26,921 bases of DNA from Desulfobacterales bacterium. GTDB lineage: Bacteria; Desulfobacterota; Desulfobacteria; Desulfobacterales; Desulfobacteraceae. Location: assembly GCA_022361135.1 (NCBI GenBank), contig JAKSBM010000313.1, positions 1 to 26,921 of the forward strand. Direction: 5' to 3'. The translations under genes and the position numbers were made by a program. Of the stretch, positions 1 to 8,700 are shown piece after piece; within the stretch, counting starts at the first letter, position 1, and each line of letters begins with the position of its first letter. Under the pieces are notes generated by a model that saw only the letters and a list, made by a program, of their open reading frames with translations, was not told the origin of the DNA and did not search any database.

Positions 1-1
1 C

Positions 2-3000
2 GATTTATCTGTCTACGATGTATTCGGACTCCTGGGCGAGGGAGGAAGCATTCTGCTCATCCCGGAAGCAGAAAGAAGGGATGCCGATTTCTGGCTGGAG
101 ATGAGCCTTAAACACGGGGTCACCCTGTGGAACTCCGTCCCTGTCCTTGCAGAAATGCTGCTGACTACGGCGGAAAGTAAACAGGTTCAAATCCCCTCCC
201 TGAAAACAGTCCTTCTCTCCGGGGACTGGATCAGCCTGGACCTTCCCGCTCGATTAGGCAACACGGCCCCGGAATCCAGACTCATTGCCATGGGCGGAGC
301 CACCGAGGCCGCCATCTGGTCCAATGCCTGCCAGGTGGAATTGCCCCTTCCCTCCCACTGGACAAGCATCCCCTATGGGCGGCCCCTCACCGGCCAGGCG
401 TACAGAGTCATGGATACCAAAGGACGCGATTGTCCGGATATGGTTGCCGGAGAACTCTGGATCGGAGGTAAGGGGCTGGCAGTTGGATACAAGCACGACC
501 CGGAACTCACCGCCCAAAGCTTTATCCAACATGACGGGGCCACCTGGTATAGAACCGGAGACCTTGGTCGATATTGGTCCGATGGGCAGATTGAATTTCT
601 GGGCCGAAAAGACTTCCAGGTCAAAATCAGGGGCCACCGCATTGAACCCGGTGAAATCGAGACCATTCTTTGCCGTCATCCGGGGGTGGCCAACGCCATG
701 GTCAATGCCGTGGGGGATCCCAAGGGAAGCCGACGACTGGCGGGATACCTGGTGGCCGCTCCGAAAGCAGACAAGACGTTGATGGACACCGAAACCATTG
801 ATCCAGACACGGCTCGGAAGATGGACGACTCAATGGTTCGGGCCGGGGAAGTCCGATCCACTCAAGTACCCACACCCGATGAATTTACCGATTTCACCCA
901 CCTTTGGCAGGGGATGGAAACGACTGCTGTCAAATGCATGTGCAACACCCTGATCCAATTGGGCCTTTTTACCCAATCCGGCGAGTCCCACACCCTGGAC
1001 AGTCTCATGGAAAAAGGCCGGATCATTCCCGTCTTTCGCAAGCTCATGGGCCAGTGGCTGGCCGTGCTCACAGAAGATAGATACCTTGATCTAAACCAAG
1101 AAAAACATTTTACCTGCATTGCCCCCCTGCCCCAGGCGCCCGAATCAGCGCTATGGGAGCCCATTAAACAGCGTATCAAGCACCAGCCCCAGGCCAGCAT
1201 TCTCCTGGATTTTTTCATCAATTGCAGTCGAAACCATGGTGCCATGCTCAGGGGGGAAACCCAGGCCCTGGAACTTTTTTTCTCCGACGGATCCTGGGAA
1301 ATTCCGGAAGTCCTCTACCAACACAACCCCTTCGCCGCCTATTACAACGGCATCGTTCGGGATGTTGTAAAAGCAACGTCCAATTCTCCAGACACCCCCA
1401 TCCGAATCATCGAAGTCGGGGCCGGGACCGGCGGGACTGCGGCTGCTGTTCTCCCCGTTCTTCCCCCCGATTCCACCGAGTACATCTACACGGATATCAC
1501 CCCATTTTTCCACGACCGGGCCAGGGAAAAATTCAAGGATTATTCCTTTATCCGATACGCCACCCTGGACATCAACCATCCCCCCATGGCCCAGGGCCAT
1601 CCCCCCCACACCGCAGATCTCGTGCTGGCGGCCAATGTGCTCCACGATGCCTCCCATGTGGAAAAAACCCTGACCCACCTCGCCACCTTGTTGAAACCCG
1701 GCGGACGGTTAATTCTGCTGGAGGGCACCCGAAATATCCGACTTCAGATGATCAGCGTCGGCTTCATCGAAGGACTGAGCCATTACCAGGACCAGCGGCT
1801 TGAAACCAACCTGCCCCTTTTATCCCGCACCCAATGGGAAACCTGCCTTAAAAATACAGGATTTGCCCCCATTGCCGCCCTTCCCGGTGATGCGGCCCAG
1901 GCCCTGGGTCAAGCATTCTTCGAGCAACAGGTGTTCATTGCCCGCGCGCCATTAACCGTAAATCGATTTGTCCCGGATCGGTTAAAAGATTACCTGGGAG
2001 AACATCTTCCCGAATATATGGTGCCCGACACCTTGACCCTTCTGAAAGAATGGCCCCTGAATGCCAATGGGAAAATAGATCGAAAGGCCCTTCCGATCCC
2101 AGGCGATTGGGCACGGGAAGAAAAAAGGCAACAGACCGACAGCCCCCAGGGGCCTCTGGAAGAAGCCATCGCCGAAATTTGGCAATCGGTTCTGGACATC
2201 GATTCCATCGGTCGCAATGACGATTTTTTCAGACTGGGCGGGGATTCATTGCTGGCCACACGCCTGGTGGCCGACATTCGAAAAAAACTAAATGTGAATC
2301 TTAATCTGGGAACACTTTTTAAAACCCCCACCGTGACCGGTTTAGCCCATCGCCTGCGGGAAAGTACCTCTCCGGAAGAAAAGCCGACTTCCCAACCCTG
2401 GCCCGCACTCCGACCCAATCCCACCGAACAACACAGTCCCTTCCCTCTGACCGGAATCCAGCAGGCGTATTGGTTGGGTCGTAGCGGGGCCTATGCCCTG
2501 GGCAGCGTATCGGCCCATTGCTATTTTGAAATCCAGGCAGAAAATCTGGATCTGGACCGCACCGCCCTTGCCTGGCAACGGCTCATCCAACACCACGACA
2601 TGATGCGGGCCGTTGTTCTTCCCGACGGCCAGAGTCAAAAAGTATTGGAACAGGTCCCGGCCTACGAAATCCGTACAAAGGATTACCGATACAACTCAGA
2701 ACCGGATATCCAACAAGGGCTTGGGGCCATTCGCACAAGGATGTCCCACCAGGTGATTCAAACGGCCAAATGGCCCCTGTTTGATATCCGTGCCACCCTT
2801 CTGCCCCAGGGAATGACCCGACTCCACATCAGCCTGGACAATCTCATGTTCGATGGCTGGAGCATGATTCACCTCTTTAACGAATGGGCCAGGCTCTATG
2901 AAGATCCAGATGCCCCCTTGGTCCCCCAAACAATCTCATTCCGGGACTATGTTCTGGCCATGGACATGGTCAAAGCCTCCCCGGCTTATGAACGGGATCG

Positions 3001-3643
3001 CCAATATTGGATGGCCCAGCTTCCTCACCTGCCGCCGGCCCCGGCCCTCCCATTGGCCAACGATCCCCAACGCATTGACCACCAAACCTTTGATCGTCGA
3101 TCCCATGCTCTTTCCCCCGCCACCTGGCAAAAGTTGAAAGACCGCGCCGCCCGGGAAGGAATCACTGCGTCGGCCATGTTAATCACGGCATTTTCAATGG
3201 TTCTGGGACGGTGGAGCAGAACACCACAATTCACCCTGAATCTGACCCTCTTCAACCGCCTACCGCTTCACCCGGATGTCAATAAAATTGTGGGCGATTT
3301 CACCACCCTGAATCTCCTCAGTGTCGATCTCGGTCAAAGGGCATCTTTCAAGGAAAAGGCACGTGCCATTCAGGCCCGGCTCTGGGAAGATCTGGACCAT
3401 GGGACCTTTTCCGGCCTGGATGTTCTCCGGGAATATGCACGAATGAACGACAAGGTGGGAGAAACGGTGATGCCGGTTGTATTCACCTCGGCCCTGGGTG
3501 TTGAACATGCCAATGGAAAGGGGAAGCCCATCAATTGGAATATGGATGCCATGGGCGAGCTGATCCACGGCATCAGCCAGACGCCTCAGGTATGGCTGGA
3601 CCATCAGGTCATGGAAAAAAACGACGGCCTCACCCTGGTATAG
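2..3643 (+). CDS. NRPS, 5'-truncated: A(Cys)+inserted MT-PCP-Cy
   Basis: The reading frame is already open at position 2, in the A4 core (DLSVYDVFG), so the gene starts upstream and the ATG at 101 is internal. Residues are counted from position 2. An adenylation domain (about 1-240) has pocket residues matching DLYNLSMIW, the cysteine code with one L-to-M change. A methyltransferase (about 260-640) is inserted before the A10 core, with an intact SAM motif EVGAGTGG at E471. The A10 core NGKIDRKAL is near 690. A PCP has its phosphopantetheine serine at S749 (LGGDSL). A heterocyclisation domain starts near 815, with DNLMFDGWS (D946, D951, S954), GDFT, PVVFTS (T1162) and QTPQVWLD (D1200). The frame ends at TAG 3641-3643, inside the Cy C-terminus, and continues in the same frame beyond it. 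The inserted MT probably methylates the cysteine alpha carbon, or the nitrogen, while bound to the carrier. Which heterocycle each Cy makes is inferred from domain order. Confidence 0.93.
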   Translation, partial: DLSVYDVFGLLGEGGSILLIPEAERRDADFWLEMSLKHGVTLWNSVPVLAEMLLTTAESKQVQIPSLKTVLLSGDWISLDLPARLGNTAPESRLIAMGGATEAAIWSNACQVELPLPSHWTSIPYGRPLTGQAYRVMDTKGRDCPDMVAGELWIGGKGLAVGYKHDPELTAQSFIQHDGATWYRTGDLGRYWSDGQIEFLGRKDFQVKIRGHRIEPGEIETILCRHPGVANAMVNAVGDPKGSRRLAGYLVAAPKADKTLMDTETIDPDTARKMDDSMVRAGEVRSTQVPTPDEFTDFTHLWQGMETTAVKCMCNTLIQLGLFTQSGESHTLDSLMEKGRIIPVFRKLMGQWLAVLTEDRYLDLNQEKHFTCIAPLPQAPESALWEPIKQRIKHQPQASILLDFFINCSRNHGAMLRGETQALELFFSDGSWEIPEVLYQHNPFAAYYNGIVRDVVKATSNSPDTPIRIIEVGAGTGGTAAAVLPVLPPDSTEYIYTDITPFFHDRAREKFKDYSFIRYATLDINHPPMAQGHPPHTADLVLAANVLHDASHVEKTLTHLATLLKPGGRLILLEGTRNIRLQMISVGFIEGLSHYQDQRLETNLPLLSRTQWETCLKNTGFAPIAALPGDAAQALGQAFFEQQVFIARAPLTVNRFVPDRLKDYLGEHLPEYMVPDTLTLLKEWPLNANGKIDRKALPIPGDWAREEKRQQTDSPQGPLEEAIAEIWQSVLDIDSIGRNDDFFRLGGDSLLATRLVADIRKKLNVNLNLGTLFKTPTVTGLAHRLRESTSPEEKPTSQPWPALRPNPTEQHSPFPLTGIQQAYWLGRSGAYALGSVSAHCYFEIQAENLDLDRTALAWQRLIQHHDMMRAVVLPDGQSQKVLEQVPAYEIRTKDYRYNSEPDIQQGLGAIRTRMSHQVIQTAKWPLFDIRATLLPQGMTRLHISLDNLMFDGWSMIHLFNEWARLYEDPDAPLVPQTISFRDYVLAMDMVKASPAYERDRQYWMAQLPHLPPAPALPLANDPQRIDHQTFDRRSHALSPATWQKLKDRAAREGITASAMLITAFSMVLGRWSRTPQFTLNLTLFNRLPLHPDVNKIVGDFTTLNLLSVDLGQRASFKEKARAIQARLWEDLDHGTFSGLDVLREYARMNDKVGETVMPVVFTSALGVEHANGKGKPINWNMDAMGELIHGISQTPQVWLDHQVMEKNDGLTLV
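3641..3643 (+). other. In-frame amber codon splitting an NRPS Cy domain
   Basis: TAG stands between GLTLV and DGVRDLFPE. The same place in the two other Cy domains of this cluster reads TVWWDSIDSLFPE (PKS/NRPS protein) and WFNWDVVEDLFPE (TE-containing NRPS), so the TAG aligns with a conserved tryptophan (TGG). The frame stays open on both sides, from 2 to 5779, and the expected Cy-to-A linker follows directly. A single G-to-A change, a sequencing or assembly error, or translational recoding would all explain it. The putative catalytic Thr and Asp of the Cy domain lie upstream of the stop. Only the terminal helix and strand segment would be lost. Confidence 0.9.
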
Positions 3644-3685
3644 GACGGGGTCCGGGATCTCTTCCCCGAAGGACTGCTGGATCAG

Positions 3686-5779
3686 ATGTTCACAGCCTAT
3701 ATTAACCTGGTAACACAACTGGCCCATGCACCGGAGAGTTGGAATAATTCCCGCCCCCTGCCCCTGCCGGCGGAACAGCAGAAGATCCGGCATGCGGTCA
3801 ACCAAACCCAAACCCGCCAATCCAGACAGATGCTTCACACTCTCTTCGAAGAACAAAGCCAAAAAACACCGGAACACATCGCCCTCATCGCCACGGATAA
3901 AACTCTGACCTATCAGGAATTATCCAGGAAGTCCCATATTCTTGCCAATGCATTGAAGGCCAAGGGCGTCGCCTCCGGCGCCCTCGTGGCAGTGATCATG
4001 GAAAAGGGATGGGAACAGGTAACGGCCCTACTGGCGATTCTTAAAACAGGGGCCGCTTATCTGCCCATTGATCCTAAGGTTCCAGCGGCCAGACTCTCCC
4101 TGCTTTTGGAAAATGCCGGTGCCTCCCTGGCGTTGATCCAATCCCGAATCCAGACGGATTTACAACTTCCCCAGACCACCGTCTGCATGGCCGTGGACCA
4201 ACTTCTTTCCGACATTCCCCCGTCCGATCATCTCCATTGCAAATCCAACGAAACATCGGATATGGCAGATCCAGATACCCTGGCCTATGTAATTTACACC
4301 TCCGGCTCCACCGGGGTTCCCAAGGGGGTTGCCGTCTCCCACAGGGCGGCAGTGAATACCATTCTGGATGTTAATCGCCGCTTTGACATCACCGCTGAAG
4401 ACAGGGTTCTGGCCCTCTCCAACCTGAATTTCGACCTCTCCGTATACGATATTTTCGGAATTCTGGCCGTTGGTGGAACCCTGGTCATACCCCGCCCCGA
4501 CCGACTCAGGGACCCCGAATGCTGGATCAAAGACATGGAACGCCACGGCGTAACCATCTGGAATTCCGTGCCGGCTCTGATGCAGATGCTCACCGATTAT
4601 ATTCTGGAGCACCCCGATCCGCCGACACCGACACTGAGGGTATCCATGCTCAGCGGAGATTGGATCCCCCTGGATCTGCCAGCTAAAATTCGAAAAATGG
4701 CTCCGTCTTCACGAATATTCAGCCTTGGGGGAGCCACAGAAGCCGGAATCTGGTCCATCTTCCATCCCGTGGATGAAAACACCCCCAAAACAGGGTGGAA
4801 AAGCATCCCCTACGGCCGTCCCCTGGCAAATCAACAATTCCATGTGATGGCAACGGACCTGAGCGATTGCCCGGACTGGGTTCCCGGACAATTGTACATC
4901 GGAGGAACCGGCCTTGCGGATGGATATTGGAAGGATCCGAAGAAAACCTGCCAACATTTTATCACCCACCCCGGCAGCGGAAAACGACTCTATGCCACAG
5001 GCGATTTGGGCCGTTACCATCCCGACGGCACCATTGAATTTCTGGGCAGGGAAGACTTCCAGGTTAAAATCCGCGGCCATCGCATAGAGTTGGGAGAAAT
5101 TGAGGCGGCTTTGAAGGCCATTCCCCAAATATCGAATACGGTGGTAGGGGTGACAGGAACGCCTCCAGAATCACTCCGGCTGGCCGCCTGGGTGGTTCCC
5201 GCCGGAACAGTGCCGCAACCACCCGACAACAGGACTGAATTACAAACAATGATTATGGACAACCTACGGAATACCCTTCCCGGATATATGGTCCCGGATG
5301 CCCTGATATTCATGGATACCATCCCCCTGACCGCCAACGGAAAAGTGGACCGAAAATCCCTACCCCAGCCGACATCCCGGCCCCGGATCAGCCAGGCGCC
5401 CCCCCAAACAGCAACCGAACAGGCCCTGGCAACTATCATCCAGGACCTGTTGAAAACGCCCATTCACAACATCCACGACAACTTCTTTGACCTCGGACTC
5501 AATTCCCTTCACATGGTACGACTCCAATCCAGGTTGGGCCGGGAATTTGATACGGAGATATCCGTAACCGAGCTGTTTCAGTTCACCACCATCAACGAAT
5601 TGGCTCGGCATCTGGTGGATCCTGAACAGGGCAGGCCCCTTAACAGAAATTCGAGTCCACGACGGGCCAGGCGATCTTCCGCCCCCCGGGCCAATAGAAG
5701 AAACAGCCGCAGGGCAGCCAGACAGCTCACCACAGCATCCCCGTCCACCCCAGAGCAATCAACCCAGACAAGGAGATAG
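3686..5779 (+). CDS. NRPS: (Cy C-terminal end)-A(Cys)-PCP with Arg-rich tail
   Basis: This frame is the direct continuation of the preceding NRPS after the amber codon. ATG 3686 is the first available start, with a weak GAAGGA 12 bases upstream (3668-3673). It encodes the last helix of the Cy domain, not a natural protein N-terminus. An adenylation domain without an inserted MT follows, with A3 YTSGSTGVPKG from Y204, DLSVYDIFG, NSVPALMQM and GGATEAGIWS. The inferred pocket is DLYNMSLIW, so cysteine is likely. The A10 core is NGKVDRKSL. The PCP carries an unusual GLNSL (S607) in place of GGDSL. The last ~45 residues are Arg/Ser-rich low-complexity sequence, possibly a docking tail for the next protein. 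The stop is TAG at 5777-5779, overlapped by the ribosome binding site of the PKS gene. It is probably part of one large gene with the frame upstream. Independent translation from ATG 3686 is possible but less natural. Confidence 0.85.
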   Translation: MFTAYINLVTQLAHAPESWNNSRPLPLPAEQQKIRHAVNQTQTRQSRQMLHTLFEEQSQKTPEHIALIATDKTLTYQELSRKSHILANALKAKGVASGALVAVIMEKGWEQVTALLAILKTGAAYLPIDPKVPAARLSLLLENAGASLALIQSRIQTDLQLPQTTVCMAVDQLLSDIPPSDHLHCKSNETSDMADPDTLAYVIYTSGSTGVPKGVAVSHRAAVNTILDVNRRFDITAEDRVLALSNLNFDLSVYDIFGILAVGGTLVIPRPDRLRDPECWIKDMERHGVTIWNSVPALMQMLTDYILEHPDPPTPTLRVSMLSGDWIPLDLPAKIRKMAPSSRIFSLGGATEAGIWSIFHPVDENTPKTGWKSIPYGRPLANQQFHVMATDLSDCPDWVPGQLYIGGTGLADGYWKDPKKTCQHFITHPGSGKRLYATGDLGRYHPDGTIEFLGREDFQVKIRGHRIELGEIEAALKAIPQISNTVVGVTGTPPESLRLAAWVVPAGTVPQPPDNRTELQTMIMDNLRNTLPGYMVPDALIFMDTIPLTANGKVDRKSLPQPTSRPRISQAPPQTATEQALATIIQDLLKTPIHNIHDNFFDLGLNSLHMVRLQSRLGREFDTEISVTELFQFTTINELARHLVDPEQGRPLNRNSSPRRARRSSAPRANRRNSRRAARQLTTASPSTPEQSTQTRR
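5770..5776 (+). promoter_or_regulatory. Ribosome binding site of the PKS/NRPS gene
   Basis: AAGGAGA lies 7 bases before ATG 5784 and abuts the TAG stop of the upstream NRPS gene. It fixes the start of the giant PKS/NRPS protein and indicates translational coupling. Confidence 0.8.
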
Positions 5780-5783
5780 AACA

Positions 5784-8700
5784 ATGGAGCGTACAGCGGA
5801 CACCATTCCTTCCAACGGCATTGCCGTCATCGGCATGAGCTGCCGATTTCCCGGAGCAGACACACCGGAACAATTCTGGGAAAACCTGGCCGCGGGAAAG
5901 GAATCCGTTACCTTTTTTTCCGACGAAGATCTTCTGGCTGCAGGGGAAGATCCGGAACGTCTCAACCAACCGGATTATGTGAAGGCCGGATGTCCCATCC
6001 AGGACATTGACCGGTTCGACGCATCGCTTTTCGGTTATTCTCCAGGGGAAGCCCGCACCATGGACCCCCAACACAGGCTTTTTCTCGAATGTGCCTGGCG
6101 GGCGGTTGAAGATGCCGGTTATCCTCCCATGAATTGCCCCGGCAGTGTCGCCGTCTTTGCCGGAACACGGATGAGCACCTATGCAAACCCGGCCACGGCC
6201 GCACTGGGTAGCCCCGACGACTTCCAAACGCTTATCGGTAACGACAAGGATTATATTGCCTCCAGGGTCTCCTACAAACTCAATCTCAAGGGACCCAGCA
6301 TGGCGGTGCAAACCGCCTGCTCCACCTCGCTCACCGCAGTGCATCTGGCATGCGAAAGCATACTCAACGGCCAGTGCGACATGGCATTGGCCGGCGGCGT
6401 CGCCCTTTTCCTCCCCCAGATCCGGGGCTACCAATACAGACCGGGAATGATTTTTTCCCAGGACGGCCACTGCCGCGCCTTTGATGAAGGCGCCAATGGG
6501 GTAGTCTCTGGAAACGGTGCCGGTATGGTGCTGCTCAAATCCCTGGCCGAAGCCCTGGAGGACGGGGATCATATTTACGCCGTAATTCTCGGCACCGCCG
6601 TCAACAACGACGGCAGCTCAAAGGCCGGTTACACCGCCCCCAGTCCCGAGGGGCAGGCGGCTGTAATTGAAGAAGCCATGGCCGTGGCAAATGCATCCCC
6701 GGATAGTATCAGCTATGTGGAAACCCACGGCACCGGAACCTTTCTCGGTGATCCCATCGAAGTCGCCGCCCTCTCACGGGTATTTGCCAATGCCCAGGGC
6801 CCGTGTGCCCTGGGATCGGTAAAGACCAACATCGGCCATCTGGATACAGCCGCCGGTATCGCCAGCCTGATTAAAACCGTATTGGCGGTGAGCCACGGAG
6901 AAATTCCGCCCAGCCTGAATTTCAATCGGCCCAATCCGGGAATCGATTTTGCCAACTCCCCTTTCCATGTCAATACCCAACTGACCCCCTGGCCCTCGAC
7001 ACCCTGCCGTGCCGGAGTCAGTTCCTTCGGCATCGGCGGAACCAATGTGCACGTCATTTTAGAAAGCCCCCCTTCCCAATCTCGCCCTCCCGCCCCAAGG
7101 GATATCCCGTCACACCTTTTGACACTCTCCGCCAGGAGCAGAGAAGGACTGGGCAAGCTTGCAAAACGTTTCATCCGTGAATTGGCCCATCGGCCGGAGA
7201 TGAATCCCGCCGACCTTTGCTTTACGGCCAATGCGGGCAGACACCACTATCCCTGGCGCCTGGCACTGAAAGCCCGAACCACGAAAGAATTTGAAGAAAA
7301 GCTCTCCGCACGTATTACGGATAATGGGTTGCCGGATGCGCCAGCCCCCATAAACGATATGGGCAAAGGTCCTGTATTTCTTTTCACCGGCCAGGGATCC
7401 CAGTATCCCGGAATGGGCCGACACCTCTACCAAAACCATCCGGATTTTCAACGCACTATTGATCGGTGCAACGAATTACTTTTGCCGCAACTGGATATCC
7501 CGTTGACCCAACTGCTCTTTGACCCGGATTCTAAAAAAATCCACGATACCGCCTATACCCAGCCGGCCCTCTTTGCCCTGGGATATGCCCTGGCAAATCT
7601 ATGGATGTCGTGGGGTGTTACCCCCGGAGCTGTTCTGGGACACAGCGTGGGGGAATACGTTGCAGCCTGCCTGGCCGGAGTCTTCTCCCTTGAAGACGGG
7701 CTTTCACTGATTGCCGCCCGGGGGCGACTCATCCAGGCATTACCCCGGAATGGTCGAATGAAAGCGATTTTTGCCCCCTTATCCGTTGTGAAGGAAGCCC
7801 TGGCCCCCTTTTCCGAAACCGTATCCATTGCAGCGGTGAACGGCCCGGAAAGTATTGTTATCTCCGGTCTTGCCCACAGTGTGGAGCAGATAACAGCCCA
7901 ATTAAAAGAACAAAGCATCCCATCCACCCCGCTCAACACATCACACCCATTCCATTCTCCATTAATGGCGCCCATTCTGGATGAATTTAAATCCGTTGCA
8001 GCAGGCATTCGCTATTCTCCGCCCCGCCTGCCCCTGGTTTCCAACCAAACCGGGATGATCACCGACCAGATTCCCGATGCGTCTTACTGGACCGCCCACA
8101 TCCGGGATACCGTACAATTTCATTCAGGCATCACCCACCTCTTCCAGCAGGGGTATACCCGATTCATTGAAATGGGCCCTGATCCGGTGCTCACCCGAAT
8201 GGCCAATGCCTCAGGTACCCCGGACCACACCCAGTGGACCGCAACCATGGCCAGTGGAAAAGATGCATGGGAACAGACGTTAGAGAGCTTAGGAAGCTGG
8301 TATTGCTCCGGTGGCCATGTGAATTGGGCAGCGGTTCACCGCCCATTTCCAGGGGCAAGACTCTCTCTGCCCCCCTGCCCATTTGAGCGGGAATCCTATT
8401 GGCAAGCGCCGGCCCCCATGCCTCCGAGCCCCAACTCCCCGGACCATGAATGGCAGCAGCTTTACACCCAGGGGACAGATGCGGCCCGCCAAATCCCCGA
8501 CCCAACACCCGAACGCCCCCTCCACGATTTGTCGACCCTGTATGCGGCGGCGGCTCTCAATCCCCTTGCCGGAAAATCCCCGGATGAGATCGCGTCGGCA
8601 ACCATCGAGCATGAAGGGGATTTCATCCCCCGATACGCCCAATTAATTCAACGATTGGCACACAACATTTTCAGTGGGGAAAGGGCCGAGGAAAAGCTGG

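Noticed and set aside
101..103. ATG at 101 as the start of the first NRPS gene
   Set aside because: The same frame is open and encodes conserved A-domain sequence (DLSVYDVFGLLGEGG) from position 2, so the start is upstream of the window.
5727..6572. Minus-strand open frame (281 codons) opposite the ketosynthase
   Set aside because: The plus strand encodes a KS with all catalytic motifs, and the minus-strand product has no family features.
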